A stretch of 64,000 nucleotides of DNA. It comes from Sediminicola arcticus (GTDB taxonomy: Bacteria > Bacteroidota > Bacteroidia > Flavobacteriales > Flavobacteriaceae). Within the stretch, counting starts at the first letter, position 1. Each line of letters begins with the position of its first letter. Position numbers and translations under genes: made by a program. The notes under the pieces are model-generated. The model was not told the origin of the DNA. It searched no databases and saw only the letters and a list, made by a program, of their open reading frames with translations. Shown here one piece after another: positions 9,284 to 18,226 of this stretch. Location: positions 434,001 to 498,000 of the forward strand of contig NZ_JBEXAE010000003.1 of assembly GCF_040566695.1 (NCBI RefSeq), written 5' to 3'.

Positions 9284-11389
9284 ATGAATTCTAATTCCCT
9301 TCAAACGCCTATCGTTTACCTGAAAGGAGTAGGCCCCAATAGGGCCGAAACACTCCAATCGGAGTTGGGAATACATACCTATCAGGATCTTATCAATCTT
9401 TTCCCAAATAGATATATAGATAAAACCCAATATTACAAAATAAACCAATTACAACGCAATAGTGCTGATGTACAGGTATTGGGGAAAATTATACATATAA
9501 AATCTGTGGAACAAAAAAAAGGAAAACGCTTGGTTGCGACCTTTACAGATGAAACCGGACAAATGGAGCTCGTGTGGTTTAGAGGGCAAAAATGGATTAG
9601 GGAAAATATAAAGCTGAACATCCCTTATGTAATCTTTGGTAGGACCAATTTTTACAATGGCACATTTTCCATGCCACATCCAGAAATGGAACTTCAATCT
9701 GACCATGAAAATGGAATCCAGATTGCCATGCAGCCCATATACCCTTCTACTGAGAAACTTAGCAACAAAGGCATCACCAATAAAGTGATCAATAAGCTGA
9801 TACAGCAACTGTTCCTAGAAACAAAAGGACATTTTAAGGAAACTTTATCCGAGCCCTTACTTAAGGAATTGCATTTGATTTCTAAAAGTAAGGCTATGTT
9901 CAATATTCACTTCCCCAAGAGTACGGAACTGTTGGCCAAGGCGCAATTTAGGTTAAAATTCGAGGAGCTTTTCTATGTGCAACTACAATTGATTTCCAAA
10001 AAACTATTGCGGAAACAAAAGATAAAAGGCTACAATTTTGATAAGGTTGGCATCATTTTCAATGATTTTTACAATAACCATCTCCCTTTTGAGCTTACCA
10101 ATGCCCAAAAAAGGGTGATCAAAGAAATTAGAACCGATTTGGGTAGTAATGCCCAAATGAATAGGCTTTTACAAGGTGATGTTGGATCAGGTAAGACCAT
10201 TGTAGCCCTAATGACCATGTTATTGGCTATAGATAACGGATTTCAAGCGTGTTTAATGGCACCTACGGAAATTTTGGCTAACCAGCATTTTAATGGAATT
10301 AAAGAACTATTGAACGGTGTAGGTATAGAGGTCGCCCTTTTGACTGGTTCTGTGAAAAAATCGGCCCGACGTGTAATCCATGAACGATTGGAAAACGGGG
10401 AACTTCATATTCTGATAGGTACCCATGCATTATTAGAAGATAAGGTACAGTTTAAGAATTTAGGGCTTGCCATTATTGATGAGCAACATCGATTTGGAGT
10501 GGCTCAACGATCTAAATTATGGCATAAAAACGAAATGCCCCCACATATTTTGGTGATGACTGCCACACCCATCCCCCGCACCTTGGCGATGAGCCTTTAT
10601 GGCGATCTGGATATTTCGGTCATAGATGAACTTCCGCCAGGTAGGAAACCCATAAAAACCGTACACAGGTACGATTCCAATAGATTAAAAGTTCTTGCCT
10701 TCATAAGGGATGAAATAAAAAAAGGAAGACAGATCTATATCGTTTATCCCTTAATTCAAGAATCTGAAGCACTAGATTATAAAGATTTAATGGATGGTCA
10801 TGCTAGTATTTCTAGAGACTTTCCCCTACCCAACTACCAAATTTCTATTCTTCATGGCCAACTGAAGCCTGCAGATAAGGACTATGAGATGGAACGCTTT
10901 GTCTCCGGAAAAACCCAAATCATGGTAGCCACCACGGTTATTGAGGTGGGCGTAAATGTCCCAAATGCCTCCGTAATGATCATTGAAAGTGCAGAGCGCT
11001 TTGGTTTATCCCAATTACATCAATTGAGAGGAAGGGTTGGCCGTGGTGCTGATCAAAGTTTTTGTATTCTAATGACAAGCCATAAATTATCCTCCGAAGC
11101 GAAAACCAGATTAGATACCATGGTGAGTACCAATGATGGATTTGAAATAGCGGAGGTGGATCTTAAACTTAGGGGTCCGGGAGATTTAATGGGCACCCAA
11201 CAGAGTGGTGTGCTCAATTTAAAGATTGCTGACATCATAAAAGACAATGATATTTTAAAGGCCGCTAGACACCAAGTATTACAATTATTAAAAGAGGATC
11301 CATCCCTACAAAAAGAGGGAAATCATGTCATACGATATACCTATGCCCAATTAATAAAATACAAGAATATTTGGAATTATATTAGTTAA
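9284..11389 (+). CDS. recG: ATP-dependent DNA helicase RecG
   Basis: Branched-DNA helicase that remodels stalled forks and Holliday junctions. 701 residues, normal for RecG. The N-terminal wedge/OB region is residues 1-150, Walker A GDVGSGKT at 298-305, the DExH box DEQH at 399-402, the TATPIPRTLA motif after it, and motif VI RGRVGRG in the second RecA lobe. The ATG at 9284 is followed at once by the usual LQTPIxYLKGVGPxRA opening, which supports the start. It is a single gene. Confidence 0.97.
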   Translation: MNSNSLQTPIVYLKGVGPNRAETLQSELGIHTYQDLINLFPNRYIDKTQYYKINQLQRNSADVQVLGKIIHIKSVEQKKGKRLVATFTDETGQMELVWFRGQKWIRENIKLNIPYVIFGRTNFYNGTFSMPHPEMELQSDHENGIQIAMQPIYPSTEKLSNKGITNKVINKLIQQLFLETKGHFKETLSEPLLKELHLISKSKAMFNIHFPKSTELLAKAQFRLKFEELFYVQLQLISKKLLRKQKIKGYNFDKVGIIFNDFYNNHLPFELTNAQKRVIKEIRTDLGSNAQMNRLLQGDVGSGKTIVALMTMLLAIDNGFQACLMAPTEILANQHFNGIKELLNGVGIEVALLTGSVKKSARRVIHERLENGELHILIGTHALLEDKVQFKNLGLAIIDEQHRFGVAQRSKLWHKNEMPPHILVMTATPIPRTLAMSLYGDLDISVIDELPPGRKPIKTVHRYDSNRLKVLAFIRDEIKKGRQIYIVYPLIQESEALDYKDLMDGHASISRDFPLPNYQISILHGQLKPADKDYEMERFVSGKTQIMVATTVIEVGVNVPNASVMIIESAERFGLSQLHQLRGRVGRGADQSFCILMTSHKLSSEAKTRLDTMVSTNDGFEIAEVDLKLRGPGDLMGTQQSGVLNLKIADIIKDNDILKAARHQVLQLLKEDPSLQKEGNHVIRYTYAQLIKYKNIWNYIS

Positions 11390-11665
11390 AGCGGGTACTC
11401 CTGCCACCGATGTAAACTGCGTTTAAAAAGCCTCTATACTTCCCTTTTTTACCTGCATAGGCTAATATCTGACTAGTCCATTTGAAATTTAAATAAACCA
11501 AAAAAGCACAAAATTTGATGTTGAACATCGTATTTCTAACCAAGGGTGATTGGGGTAGTGTTAACTCAATATGTTAAATTTGAATTCTCTTGGAAGGCAT
11601 AAGGATTTATGTATAGTTCTAATGTCTAATTTTTCCAATGAAGAGTTGAAAATTTAGTTTAGAAA
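11390..11665. other. Leader region upstream of the leu/cim operon
   Basis: 276 bases without a confident gene. It contains a short palindrome GATGTTGAACATC (11517-11529), a possible Bacteroidota -7 element TAAATTTG at 11575-11582 (no good -33 partner at 17-19 bases), and a 19-codon ORF at 11518-11577. No convincing rho-independent terminator is present, so attenuation cannot be supported. Confidence 0.4.
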
Positions 11666-13078
11666 ATGAAAAAGACATTATTTGACAAAGTATGGGATTC
11701 CCATGTAGTACGTAAAATTGAAAACGGTCCAGATGTATTGTTCATAGACCGTCATATGATTCATGAAGTTACTAGTCCAGTTGCTTTTTTAGGCTTAAAA
11801 AGCAGGGGCATCGGGGTAAAACATCCAGAACGCACCTTTGCCACCGCAGACCATAATACCCCAACCATTAATCAACACTTGCCTGTTGCGGACCCCTTAT
11901 CTGCCAATCAGCTAAGGGCTTTGGAAGAGAATTCCAAGGAATACGGGATTAGCTATTGGGGCTTGGGGCATGCGAAAAACGGTATTGTTCACGTTGTTGG
12001 TCCGGAATACGGAATCACCCAACCTGGCGCGACTATCGTTTGTGGAGATTCACACACCTCTACCCATGGCGCTTTTGGTGCCATTGCATTTGGAATCGGA
12101 ACTTCGGAAGTAGAAATGGTTTTGGCGACCCAATGCATTATGCAGACCAAGCCCAAAAGCATGCGAATCAATGTAAAAGGAGATTTGAACTTTGGTGTGA
12201 CGCCAAAAGATGTGGCACTTTATATCATTTCCCAATTAAGTACTTCTGGTGCTACCGGTTACTTTGTAGAATACGCAGGGGATGTTTTTAAAAATATGAG
12301 TATGGAGGGTCGGATGACTGTCTGTAACCTAAGTATAGAAATGGGCGCCCGAGGTGGAATGATCGCTCCAGATGAAAAAACCTTTGACTATGTAAAGGGA
12401 CGCGAATTTACCCCCGAAGGTGCAGCATGGGAGAAAGCCATGGCATATTGGAAAACGCTGAAAACGGATGAGGAGGCGACTTTTGATAAAGAGGCGACTT
12501 TTAATGGTTCCGAAATTGAACCAATGATCACCTATGGTACCAACCCAGGAATGGGCATGGGTATTTCCCATGATATTCCAAATGCCGAAGCTGTTGAAGG
12601 AGGGGTAGCCACCTATAAAAAGTCCTTACAATATATGGCCTTTGGAGAGGGCGATTCCATGATTGGAAAGCCTATAGATTTTGTTTTCTTAGGAAGTTGC
12701 ACCAATGGAAGGATTGAAGATTTTAGGGCATTCGCCTCCATAGTTAAAGGCAGGAAAAAAGCACCGAATGTCACCGCTTGGTTGGTTCCTGGATCCCATA
12801 TGGTGGAATCGGCCATTAAAGAGGAGGGCATATTGGATATCCTAACCGAAGCCGGCTTTGAACTTCGTGAACCAGGATGTTCTGCTTGCTTGGCTATGAA
12901 TGACGATAAAGTTCCTGCAGGTAAATACGCCGTAAGTACCTCAAATAGAAATTTTGAAGGAAGGCAAGGTCCAGGCTCAAGAACATTGTTGGCTAGTCCT
13001 TTGGTCGCTGCTGCTGCCGCTGTAACTGGTAAGGTGACAGATCCTCGAATTTTGATGGAAAAAGTAGAAGCGGTCTAA
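11666..13078 (+). CDS. leuC: Isopropylmalate/citramalate isomerase large subunit
   Basis: Aconitase-family subunit that, with LeuD, isomerises 2-isopropylmalate to 3-isopropylmalate and also citramalate to 3-methylmalate. 470 residues, as usual. The three [4Fe-4S] cysteines are in GSCTNGR (Cys345) and GCSAC (Cys405, Cys408), and the CGDSHTSTHGAFG active-site block is at 126-138. First gene of leuC-leuD-cimA-leuB; leuD follows after 48 bases. Confidence 0.97.
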   Translation: MKKTLFDKVWDSHVVRKIENGPDVLFIDRHMIHEVTSPVAFLGLKSRGIGVKHPERTFATADHNTPTINQHLPVADPLSANQLRALEENSKEYGISYWGLGHAKNGIVHVVGPEYGITQPGATIVCGDSHTSTHGAFGAIAFGIGTSEVEMVLATQCIMQTKPKSMRINVKGDLNFGVTPKDVALYIISQLSTSGATGYFVEYAGDVFKNMSMEGRMTVCNLSIEMGARGGMIAPDEKTFDYVKGREFTPEGAAWEKAMAYWKTLKTDEEATFDKEATFNGSEIEPMITYGTNPGMGMGISHDIPNAEAVEGGVATYKKSLQYMAFGEGDSMIGKPIDFVFLGSCTNGRIEDFRAFASIVKGRKKAPNVTAWLVPGSHMVESAIKEEGILDILTEAGFELREPGCSACLAMNDDKVPAGKYAVSTSNRNFEGRQGPGSRTLLASPLVAAAAAVTGKVTDPRILMEKVEAV

Positions 13079-13126
13079 CTCTTACAAAAAATTAGAACCA
13101 AATCGGTCAATAAAAAAGAATAAAAG

Positions 13127-13723
13127 ATGGCATACGATAAATTCGAAATACTAAAAAGTAGTGCAGTTCCCCTTCCTATAGAAAATGTGGATACCGATCA
13201 AATAATACCTGCTCGATTTTTAAAGGCTACGGAACGCGTGGGCTTTGGCGAAAATCTTTTTAGGGATTGGAGGTACAATACAGATGGTTCGCCTAAGGAA
13301 GATTTTGTACTTAATCAATCCAAATACAGTGGAAAAATTCTGGTTGGTGGCAAAAACTTTGGTTCTGGTTCTTCAAGGGAACATGCAGCATGGTCCGTCT
13401 ATGATTATGGATTCCGTTGTGTAGTGTCTAGTTTTTTTGCTGATATTTTCAGGAACAATTGTTTGAACGTAGGAGTTCTTCCCGTACAGGTCAGTGCTGA
13501 ATTTTTAGAAAAAATATATATTTCTATAGAGGCAGATCCTAAATCCGAATTGGAAATCAATTTAAAAGAGCAGTCTATAACCATCCTTGCTACTGATGAA
13601 AAGGAATCTTTTGATATTAATGTCTACAAGAAAGATAATATGCTGCACGGCTTTGATGATATAGATTATCTCCTGAATATGAAAGAAGAGATTACTGAAT
13701 TTTCACAGGACCTTCCGTTGTAA
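13127..13723 (+). CDS. leuD: Isopropylmalate/citramalate isomerase small subunit
   Basis: Swivel-domain partner of LeuC, 198 residues. Typical motifs are NVDTDQIIPARFL near residues 20-32 and the substrate-binding loop GGKNFGSGSSREHA near 75-90. It has no cofactor of its own and must pair with LeuC. The gene ends 92 bases before the synthase gene, in a gap that carries a hairpin. Confidence 0.96.
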   Translation: MAYDKFEILKSSAVPLPIENVDTDQIIPARFLKATERVGFGENLFRDWRYNTDGSPKEDFVLNQSKYSGKILVGGKNFGSGSSREHAAWSVYDYGFRCVVSSFFADIFRNNCLNVGVLPVQVSAEFLEKIYISIEADPKSELEINLKEQSITILATDEKESFDINVYKKDNMLHGFDDIDYLLNMKEEITEFSQDLPL

Positions 13724-13751
13724 ATCCATACTAAAAACAACAAAACACAGG

Positions 13752-13785
13752 CCCAATCAAGAAGAATACTATTTTTTTGATTGGG
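13752..13785 (+). terminator. Hairpin between leuD and cimA
   Basis: Perfect 9-bp stem CCCAATCAA/TTGATTGGG (13752-13760 with 13777-13785) with a 16-base loop, followed by TCTTT. It lies inside the operon, so it may be a leaky terminator or an mRNA-stability element that sets leuCD apart from cimA-leuB. Confidence 0.55.
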
Positions 13786-13815
13786 TCTTTACTAAAATAG
13801 CTGAGCACTCATTAG

Positions 13816-15333
13816 ATGAAAAAGAGAAAGGTTGAAATAATGGATACCACCTTAAGAGATGGGGAACAGACTTCCGGAGTTTCATTTTCGGTATCTGAAA
13901 AGCTTACTTTGGCCAAACTCTTATTGGAAGAACTGCAAGTAGATCGGATAGAAGTGGCCTCAGCCAGGGTGTCTGAAGGAGAACTACAATCGGTTCAGCA
14001 GATCACCTTTTGGGCGCTTGAAAAAGGCTATTTGGACCGGGTTGAAGTACTGACGTTTGTTGATCATGGGGTCTCTTTAAAATGGATGGAATCTGCTGGC
14101 GCAAAAGTGCAGAATCTATTAACCAAAGGCTCTTTAAACCATTTGACTCATCAACTCAAGAAATCACCTGAGCAGCATTTTTCCGAAATATCTGAAACTA
14201 TAACCAAAGCTAAAAAACTAGGCATTGAAACCAACGTTTATCTTGAGGACTGGAGCAATGGTATGAGGAATTCTCCGGAATATGTTTTCCAATATCTGGA
14301 ATTTTTATCCACCCAACCTGTAAAACGAATAATGCTTCCCGATACCTTGGGGGTATTGACCCATTATGAAACCTATAGTTTCATAGAACAGATTGTTAAA
14401 AAATATCCAAAACTACATTTTGATTTTCATGGCCATAACGATTATGACTTAAGTGTTGCCAATGTCATGGAAGCAATTAAGGCAGGGTGCCACGGATTAC
14501 ACCTTACGGTCAACGGTATGGGTGAACGAGCAGGAAATGCACCAATGGCAAGTGTTGTCGCCGTGATTAACGATTTTTTACCAGAGATAGAAATAGCAAT
14601 TAAAGAGCCATCCCTCTTTAAAGTAAGTAAATTGGTGTCTGCCTTTACAGGTTTTGGAATCCCTGCCAATAAACCTATAGTTGGAGACAATGTATTTACA
14701 CAAACTGCTGGAATCCATGCCGATGGGGATAGTAAAAAAAACCTGTATTTCAATGATTTGCTCCCGGAACGCTTTGGAAGAAAGCGCAAATATGCTCTGG
14801 GTAAAACCTCTGGGAAAGCCAATATCCAAAAGAATTTGCAAGAATTGGGGTTGACCTTGAACGATGAGGAACTAAAAAAAGTGACCCAACGCATCATAGA
14901 ATTAGGTGACAAAAAGGAAAGGGTAACCAAGGAGGATCTCCCATATATTATTTCCGATGTTTTAGATAGTGGATCACTACAGCAAAAAGTATTTGTAAAA
15001 TCGTATGTCCTTACCCATTCCAAAGGACTACAACCTTCTACGTCCTTGGCTGTAGAAATTAATGGAGAGTCTTTTGAAGAACACGCCCAGGGAGACGGGC
15101 AGTTCGATGCTTTTATGAATGCCTTGAGAAAGGTATATCGCACAAAAAAAATTAGCCTGCCTAATTTGGTAGATTATGCGGTCAGAATTCCGCCGGGAAG
15201 TAATTCCGATGCCCTTTGTGAAACCCTCATCACCTGGGAACACAACAACAAAGAATTTACCACGAGAGGATTGGATTCCGACCAAACCGTATCGGCTATA
15301 AAAGCCACAGAAAAAATGTTGAATATTATATAA
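13816..15333 (+). CDS. cimA: (R)-citramalate synthase, Leptospira CimA type (or closely related 2-isopropylmalate synthase)
   Basis: Condenses acetyl-CoA with a 2-oxo acid. 505 residues: TIM barrel with TTLRDGEQ at 11-18, HGHNDYDLSVAN metal site in the middle, NGMGERAGNAP after it, a linker region, and a C-terminal allosteric domain (about 370-505). From memory of the Leptospira interrogans enzyme, the similarity is close along the whole length (EVASARVSEGE, LEDWSNGMRNSPEYV, LPERFGRKR, DAFMNALRKV, DQTVSAIKATEKML). The three residues that make its pocket select pyruvate (Leu81, Leu104, Tyr144 there) appear here as Leu79, Leu102 and Tyr142. That favours citramalate over isopropylmalate. Co-location with leuCD and leuB fits either, since those enzymes serve both routes. 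In databases it may be labelled LeuA. Confidence 0.78.
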   Translation: MKKRKVEIMDTTLRDGEQTSGVSFSVSEKLTLAKLLLEELQVDRIEVASARVSEGELQSVQQITFWALEKGYLDRVEVLTFVDHGVSLKWMESAGAKVQNLLTKGSLNHLTHQLKKSPEQHFSEISETITKAKKLGIETNVYLEDWSNGMRNSPEYVFQYLEFLSTQPVKRIMLPDTLGVLTHYETYSFIEQIVKKYPKLHFDFHGHNDYDLSVANVMEAIKAGCHGLHLTVNGMGERAGNAPMASVVAVINDFLPEIEIAIKEPSLFKVSKLVSAFTGFGIPANKPIVGDNVFTQTAGIHADGDSKKNLYFNDLLPERFGRKRKYALGKTSGKANIQKNLQELGLTLNDEELKKVTQRIIELGDKKERVTKEDLPYIISDVLDSGSLQQKVFVKSYVLTHSKGLQPSTSLAVEINGESFEEHAQGDGQFDAFMNALRKVYRTKKISLPNLVDYAVRIPPGSNSDALCETLITWEHNNKEFTTRGLDSDQTVSAIKATEKMLNII

Positions 15334-15380
15334 TGCCTAATGGCACCTATTAGCGCAATAAAAACTATAAATACAATCAA

Positions 15381-16436
15381 ATGAAATTAAATATCGCTCT
15401 TTTAGCAGGAGATGGAATTGGACCAGAAGTAATAGACCAGGCCGTAAAAGTATGTAATGCCATAGCCGACAAGTATAACCATGAGATTATTTGGACGCCT
15501 GCTCTTACCGGTGCAGCAGCTATTGATGCCGTTGGCGAACCCTATCCAGATGAAACCCATGAGATCTGTTTGGCTGCGGATGCAGTTCTTTTTGGAGCCA
15601 TAGGACATCCACGGTTCGATAACGACCCTTCCGCAAAGGTACGTCCAGAACAAGGTTTGCTTAAAATGCGACAAAAATTGGGCTTATTTGCCAATGTAAG
15701 GCCAACTTTTACCTTTCCTTCCCTAATTGATAAATCACCCTTAAAACGGGAACGCATTGAAGGCACTGATCTAATCTTCTTGAGGGAATTAACCAGTGGT
15801 ATCTATTTCGGTGAAAGGGGTAGATTGGACAATGGCGACACTGCATTTGATACCTGTACTTATAAAAGGCATGAGGTGCAACGCCTTGCCAAAAAAGGAT
15901 TTGAATTGGCTATGACGCGTACCAAAAAATTATGCTGTGTGGATAAGGCCAATGTGTTAGAAACTTCACGTTTATGGAGGGAAACCGTCCAAGCGATGGA
16001 AAAGGACTATCCAGAGGTTACCGTATCCTATGAATTTGTGGATGCCGTAGCCATGCGCCTGGTACAATGGCCAAACTCCTATGATGTTTTGATTACCGAA
16101 AATCTTTTTGGCGACATTCTTACCGATGAGGCCTCTGTTATTTCAGGCTCTATGGGCTTAATGCCTTCGGCTTCCGTTGGGACCAAAACAAAATTATACG
16201 AACCAATCCACGGATCTTATCCACAGGCGGCTGGGAAAGATATTGCCAATCCCTTGGCCACAGTATTATCGGCAGCTATGATGTTCGAGGATTTCAACCT
16301 CACAGAAGAGGCTAAGGCCATTCGTGATGCAGTTAACAAATCTTTGGAACTAGGGTATGTAACCGAAGATTTGGCAGATGGCGGGAAATCTTTCAAAACT
16401 AGTGAGGTTGGGAATTGGTTAGCTAAAAACGTGTAG
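15381..16436 (+). CDS. leuB: 3-isopropylmalate / 3-methylmalate dehydrogenase
   Basis: NAD-dependent oxidative decarboxylase, 351 residues. Family blocks are visible: LAGDGIGPEV near the start, GAIGHPRFD, the substrate arginines in RPEQGLLKMRQ, LRELTSGIYFGERG, and the metal/NAD block TENLFGDILTDEASVISGS near 240-258 followed by YEPIHGSYPQAAGKDIANP. It completes the operon; LeuB also converts 3-methylmalate to 2-oxobutyrate in the citramalate route. It ends at a bidirectional hairpin shared with the MFS gene. Confidence 0.97.
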   Translation: MKLNIALLAGDGIGPEVIDQAVKVCNAIADKYNHEIIWTPALTGAAAIDAVGEPYPDETHEICLAADAVLFGAIGHPRFDNDPSAKVRPEQGLLKMRQKLGLFANVRPTFTFPSLIDKSPLKRERIEGTDLIFLRELTSGIYFGERGRLDNGDTAFDTCTYKRHEVQRLAKKGFELAMTRTKKLCCVDKANVLETSRLWRETVQAMEKDYPEVTVSYEFVDAVAMRLVQWPNSYDVLITENLFGDILTDEASVISGSMGLMPSASVGTKTKLYEPIHGSYPQAAGKDIANPLATVLSAAMMFEDFNLTEEAKAIRDAVNKSLELGYVTEDLADGGKSFKTSEVGNWLAKNV

Positions 16437-16500
16437 ACTTTACGAATAAGCGAGTAAGGCTATAGTGCAACCTAATCCCAAGCTTAATAAATAAAAAAAT

Positions 16501-16528
16501 CCTCGTACCTAAACATTAGGACACGAGG
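16501..16528. terminator. Bidirectional terminator between leuB and the MFS gene
   Basis: Stem CCTCGT/ACGAGG (16501-16506 with 16523-16528) continued by CCTA/TAGG with a small bulge. It has an A-run on the left and TTTT on the right, so it can stop transcription from both convergent genes. Confidence 0.85.
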
Positions 16529-16561
16529 GTTTTAATTTGACTTAAATTTTGGATAATATCC

Positions 16562-17767
16562 TCAATTATTAAAGGCAATTTTACGTTTCTCTTCTTTAAT
16601 TAGTTGTTCTCTTTTACTCCACACAATAGCCACGGCTATTATAATTCCCGATCCTGCCAAACCAGCACCTACAAAACTAGCAGACGTAAAACCGTACCCC
16701 ATAGCTATGGGTAGTCCTGCCAAATAAGCTCCCGAAGCATTTCCCATATTAAAGGCACTTTGATTCATGGACGAGCCCAACATCTCAGAACCTTTGGACG
16801 CTTTTATAATAGCCATTTGCAAAGGCGTGGCCACACTGAAAGCTATAATCCCTATAAAGAATGTCAGCACCAATATTGCGATAGGATTCTGTGCAACAAA
16901 AGTATTCACTATAAGTACTAATACCATTAAAGACAAACTGACAATAATAGCCTTCATAGGCGCTAGTTTTTCTGTTAATTTAGCTCCAAGAAAATTCCCT
17001 ACAACCATCCCCAAACCGGCAATGATCATGGCATAACCTACCATACTCTCAGGGTAACCTGATACTTTGGTGATCAAGGGTGCAATATAACTGTACCATG
17101 CAAAAAACCCTCCTGTTCCAATAGTAGTAAGGAGTATAAGTATCCATAGTTCCGTACGTTTGAAGACTTTTATATCCTTTTTAAATCCTCTAGTGGAGGA
17201 TTTGGACAGCGTTGGCATCCAAAAATATACACTCAACATAGCCAAAATACCAACCAATCCTACTAACAAAAAGGAAACACTCCAATCAAAATGGTGACCA
17301 AAATATGTCCCAATGGGAACACCTATGACATTTGCGATGGTCAGACCAGCAAACATCGTTGCAATTGCAGAAGCTGTTTTGCCTGGCTTGGCCAGCTTTC
17401 CCGCAACAACCGCACCTATCCCAAAAAATGCCCCGTGCGGTAATCCGGATAAGAATCTAGAAACCAGCAATATAGAATAACTATCGGAAAATGCAGATAA
17501 CGTGTTAAATACTGTAAACCAAAGCATTAAGACTAATAATACCTTATGTGCAGGCCATTTTCCTCCAATACTAGTAAATAAGGGAGCGCCTACCACAACG
17601 CCCAAAGCATAAGCCGCAATAAAATGACCTGCTTGTGGAATAGTAATACTAAGGGCATTTGCCACATCGGGTAAGATGCCTATGATGACAAACTCTGTCA
17701 TCCCTATGCCGAAACCTCCAATTGCCAAGGCGATCAAGGCTTTTTTATTAGATGTTTTTATATTCAT
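16562..17767 (-). CDS. MFS exporter, DHA1 (AraJ/YdhP-like) family
   Basis: 401 residues with twelve predicted transmembrane segments in two six-helix halves. The first helix carries GIGMTEFVIIGILPDVA, typical of AraJ-like drug or sugar efflux carriers, and the loop after TM2 has GGKWPAHKV, the family A-loop. Substrate is unknown: arabinose, purine ribosides and drugs are all known in the group. Single gene, convergent with leuB. Confidence 0.88.
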   Translation of the reverse strand: MNIKTSNKKALIALAIGGFGIGMTEFVIIGILPDVANALSITIPQAGHFIAAYALGVVVGAPLFTSIGGKWPAHKVLLVLMLWFTVFNTLSAFSDSYSILLVSRFLSGLPHGAFFGIGAVVAGKLAKPGKTASAIATMFAGLTIANVIGVPIGTYFGHHFDWSVSFLLVGLVGILAMLSVYFWMPTLSKSSTRGFKKDIKVFKRTELWILILLTTIGTGGFFAWYSYIAPLITKVSGYPESMVGYAMIIAGLGMVVGNFLGAKLTEKLAPMKAIIVSLSLMVLVLIVNTFVAQNPIAILVLTFFIGIIAFSVATPLQMAIIKASKGSEMLGSSMNQSAFNMGNASGAYLAGLPIAMGYGFTSASFVGAGLAGSGIIIAVAIVWSKREQLIKEEKRKIAFNN

Positions 17768-18128
17768 ATATTTTATTTCTCTGGTTAAAAATCAAGCGTA
17801 TTTCTTTTATCCAATTTTCAAAAAAACACTACTCTTTCTGCATTACAAAATTACAATCGTCCTTATCTATTCTCCTATTCATTTTTACCCTATATATGTC
17901 ACTTAATACCCTTGCTATATCTCATGAAATTGATGAAAAAGTCTCGAATAGTTAAGAAATAATGAGTATCCCTTGGAAATTAAAATGACATTTGGGGTTT
18001 GATCCTCATTGCCTTGAAGCAACAAAAAAAGATTGTTAATAAAACATACAGGTAGGAAATCAAAAGAACATGAAACTACTTGGACGATGAAAATCCAATG
18101 ACCTTACTTTTTAAAGTACTTCATTAAA
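17768..18128. other. Non-coding gap upstream of the MFS gene
   Basis: No supported gene. On the minus strand a lone -7-like element (TAATTTTG, near 17845) lies about 80 bases upstream of the MFS start but lacks a -33 partner. Short ORFs here have no recognisable motif. Confidence 0.4.
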
Positions 18129-18164
18129 AAACCCTTATGACCGAAATATCGGTTACAAGGGTTT
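18129..18164 (-). terminator. Rho-independent terminator of the gapN-like gene
   Basis: Outer stem AAACCCTT/AAGGGTTT (18129-18136 with 18157-18164) and inner stem ACCGA/TCGGT with an AATA loop. On the minus strand it is followed by a T-run. It lies 62 bases beyond the stop of the dehydrogenase gene. Confidence 0.85.
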
Positions 18165-18226
18165 CAATTTCCATATTGCTATCTCTATGTTTCAATAGAC
18201 CTTTAGTGTATTGTCTATTTTAATCA

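Noticed and set aside
11518..11577. 19-residue ORF with Leu/Ile/Val codons upstream of leuC, a possible attenuator leader peptide
   Set aside because: No terminator/antiterminator pair follows, the branched-chain codons are not clustered enough, and a possible -7 promoter element overlaps its stop.
14442..15143. 233-residue minus-strand ORF opposite cimA
   Set aside because: Shadow frame of a well-supported gene; no independent motifs.
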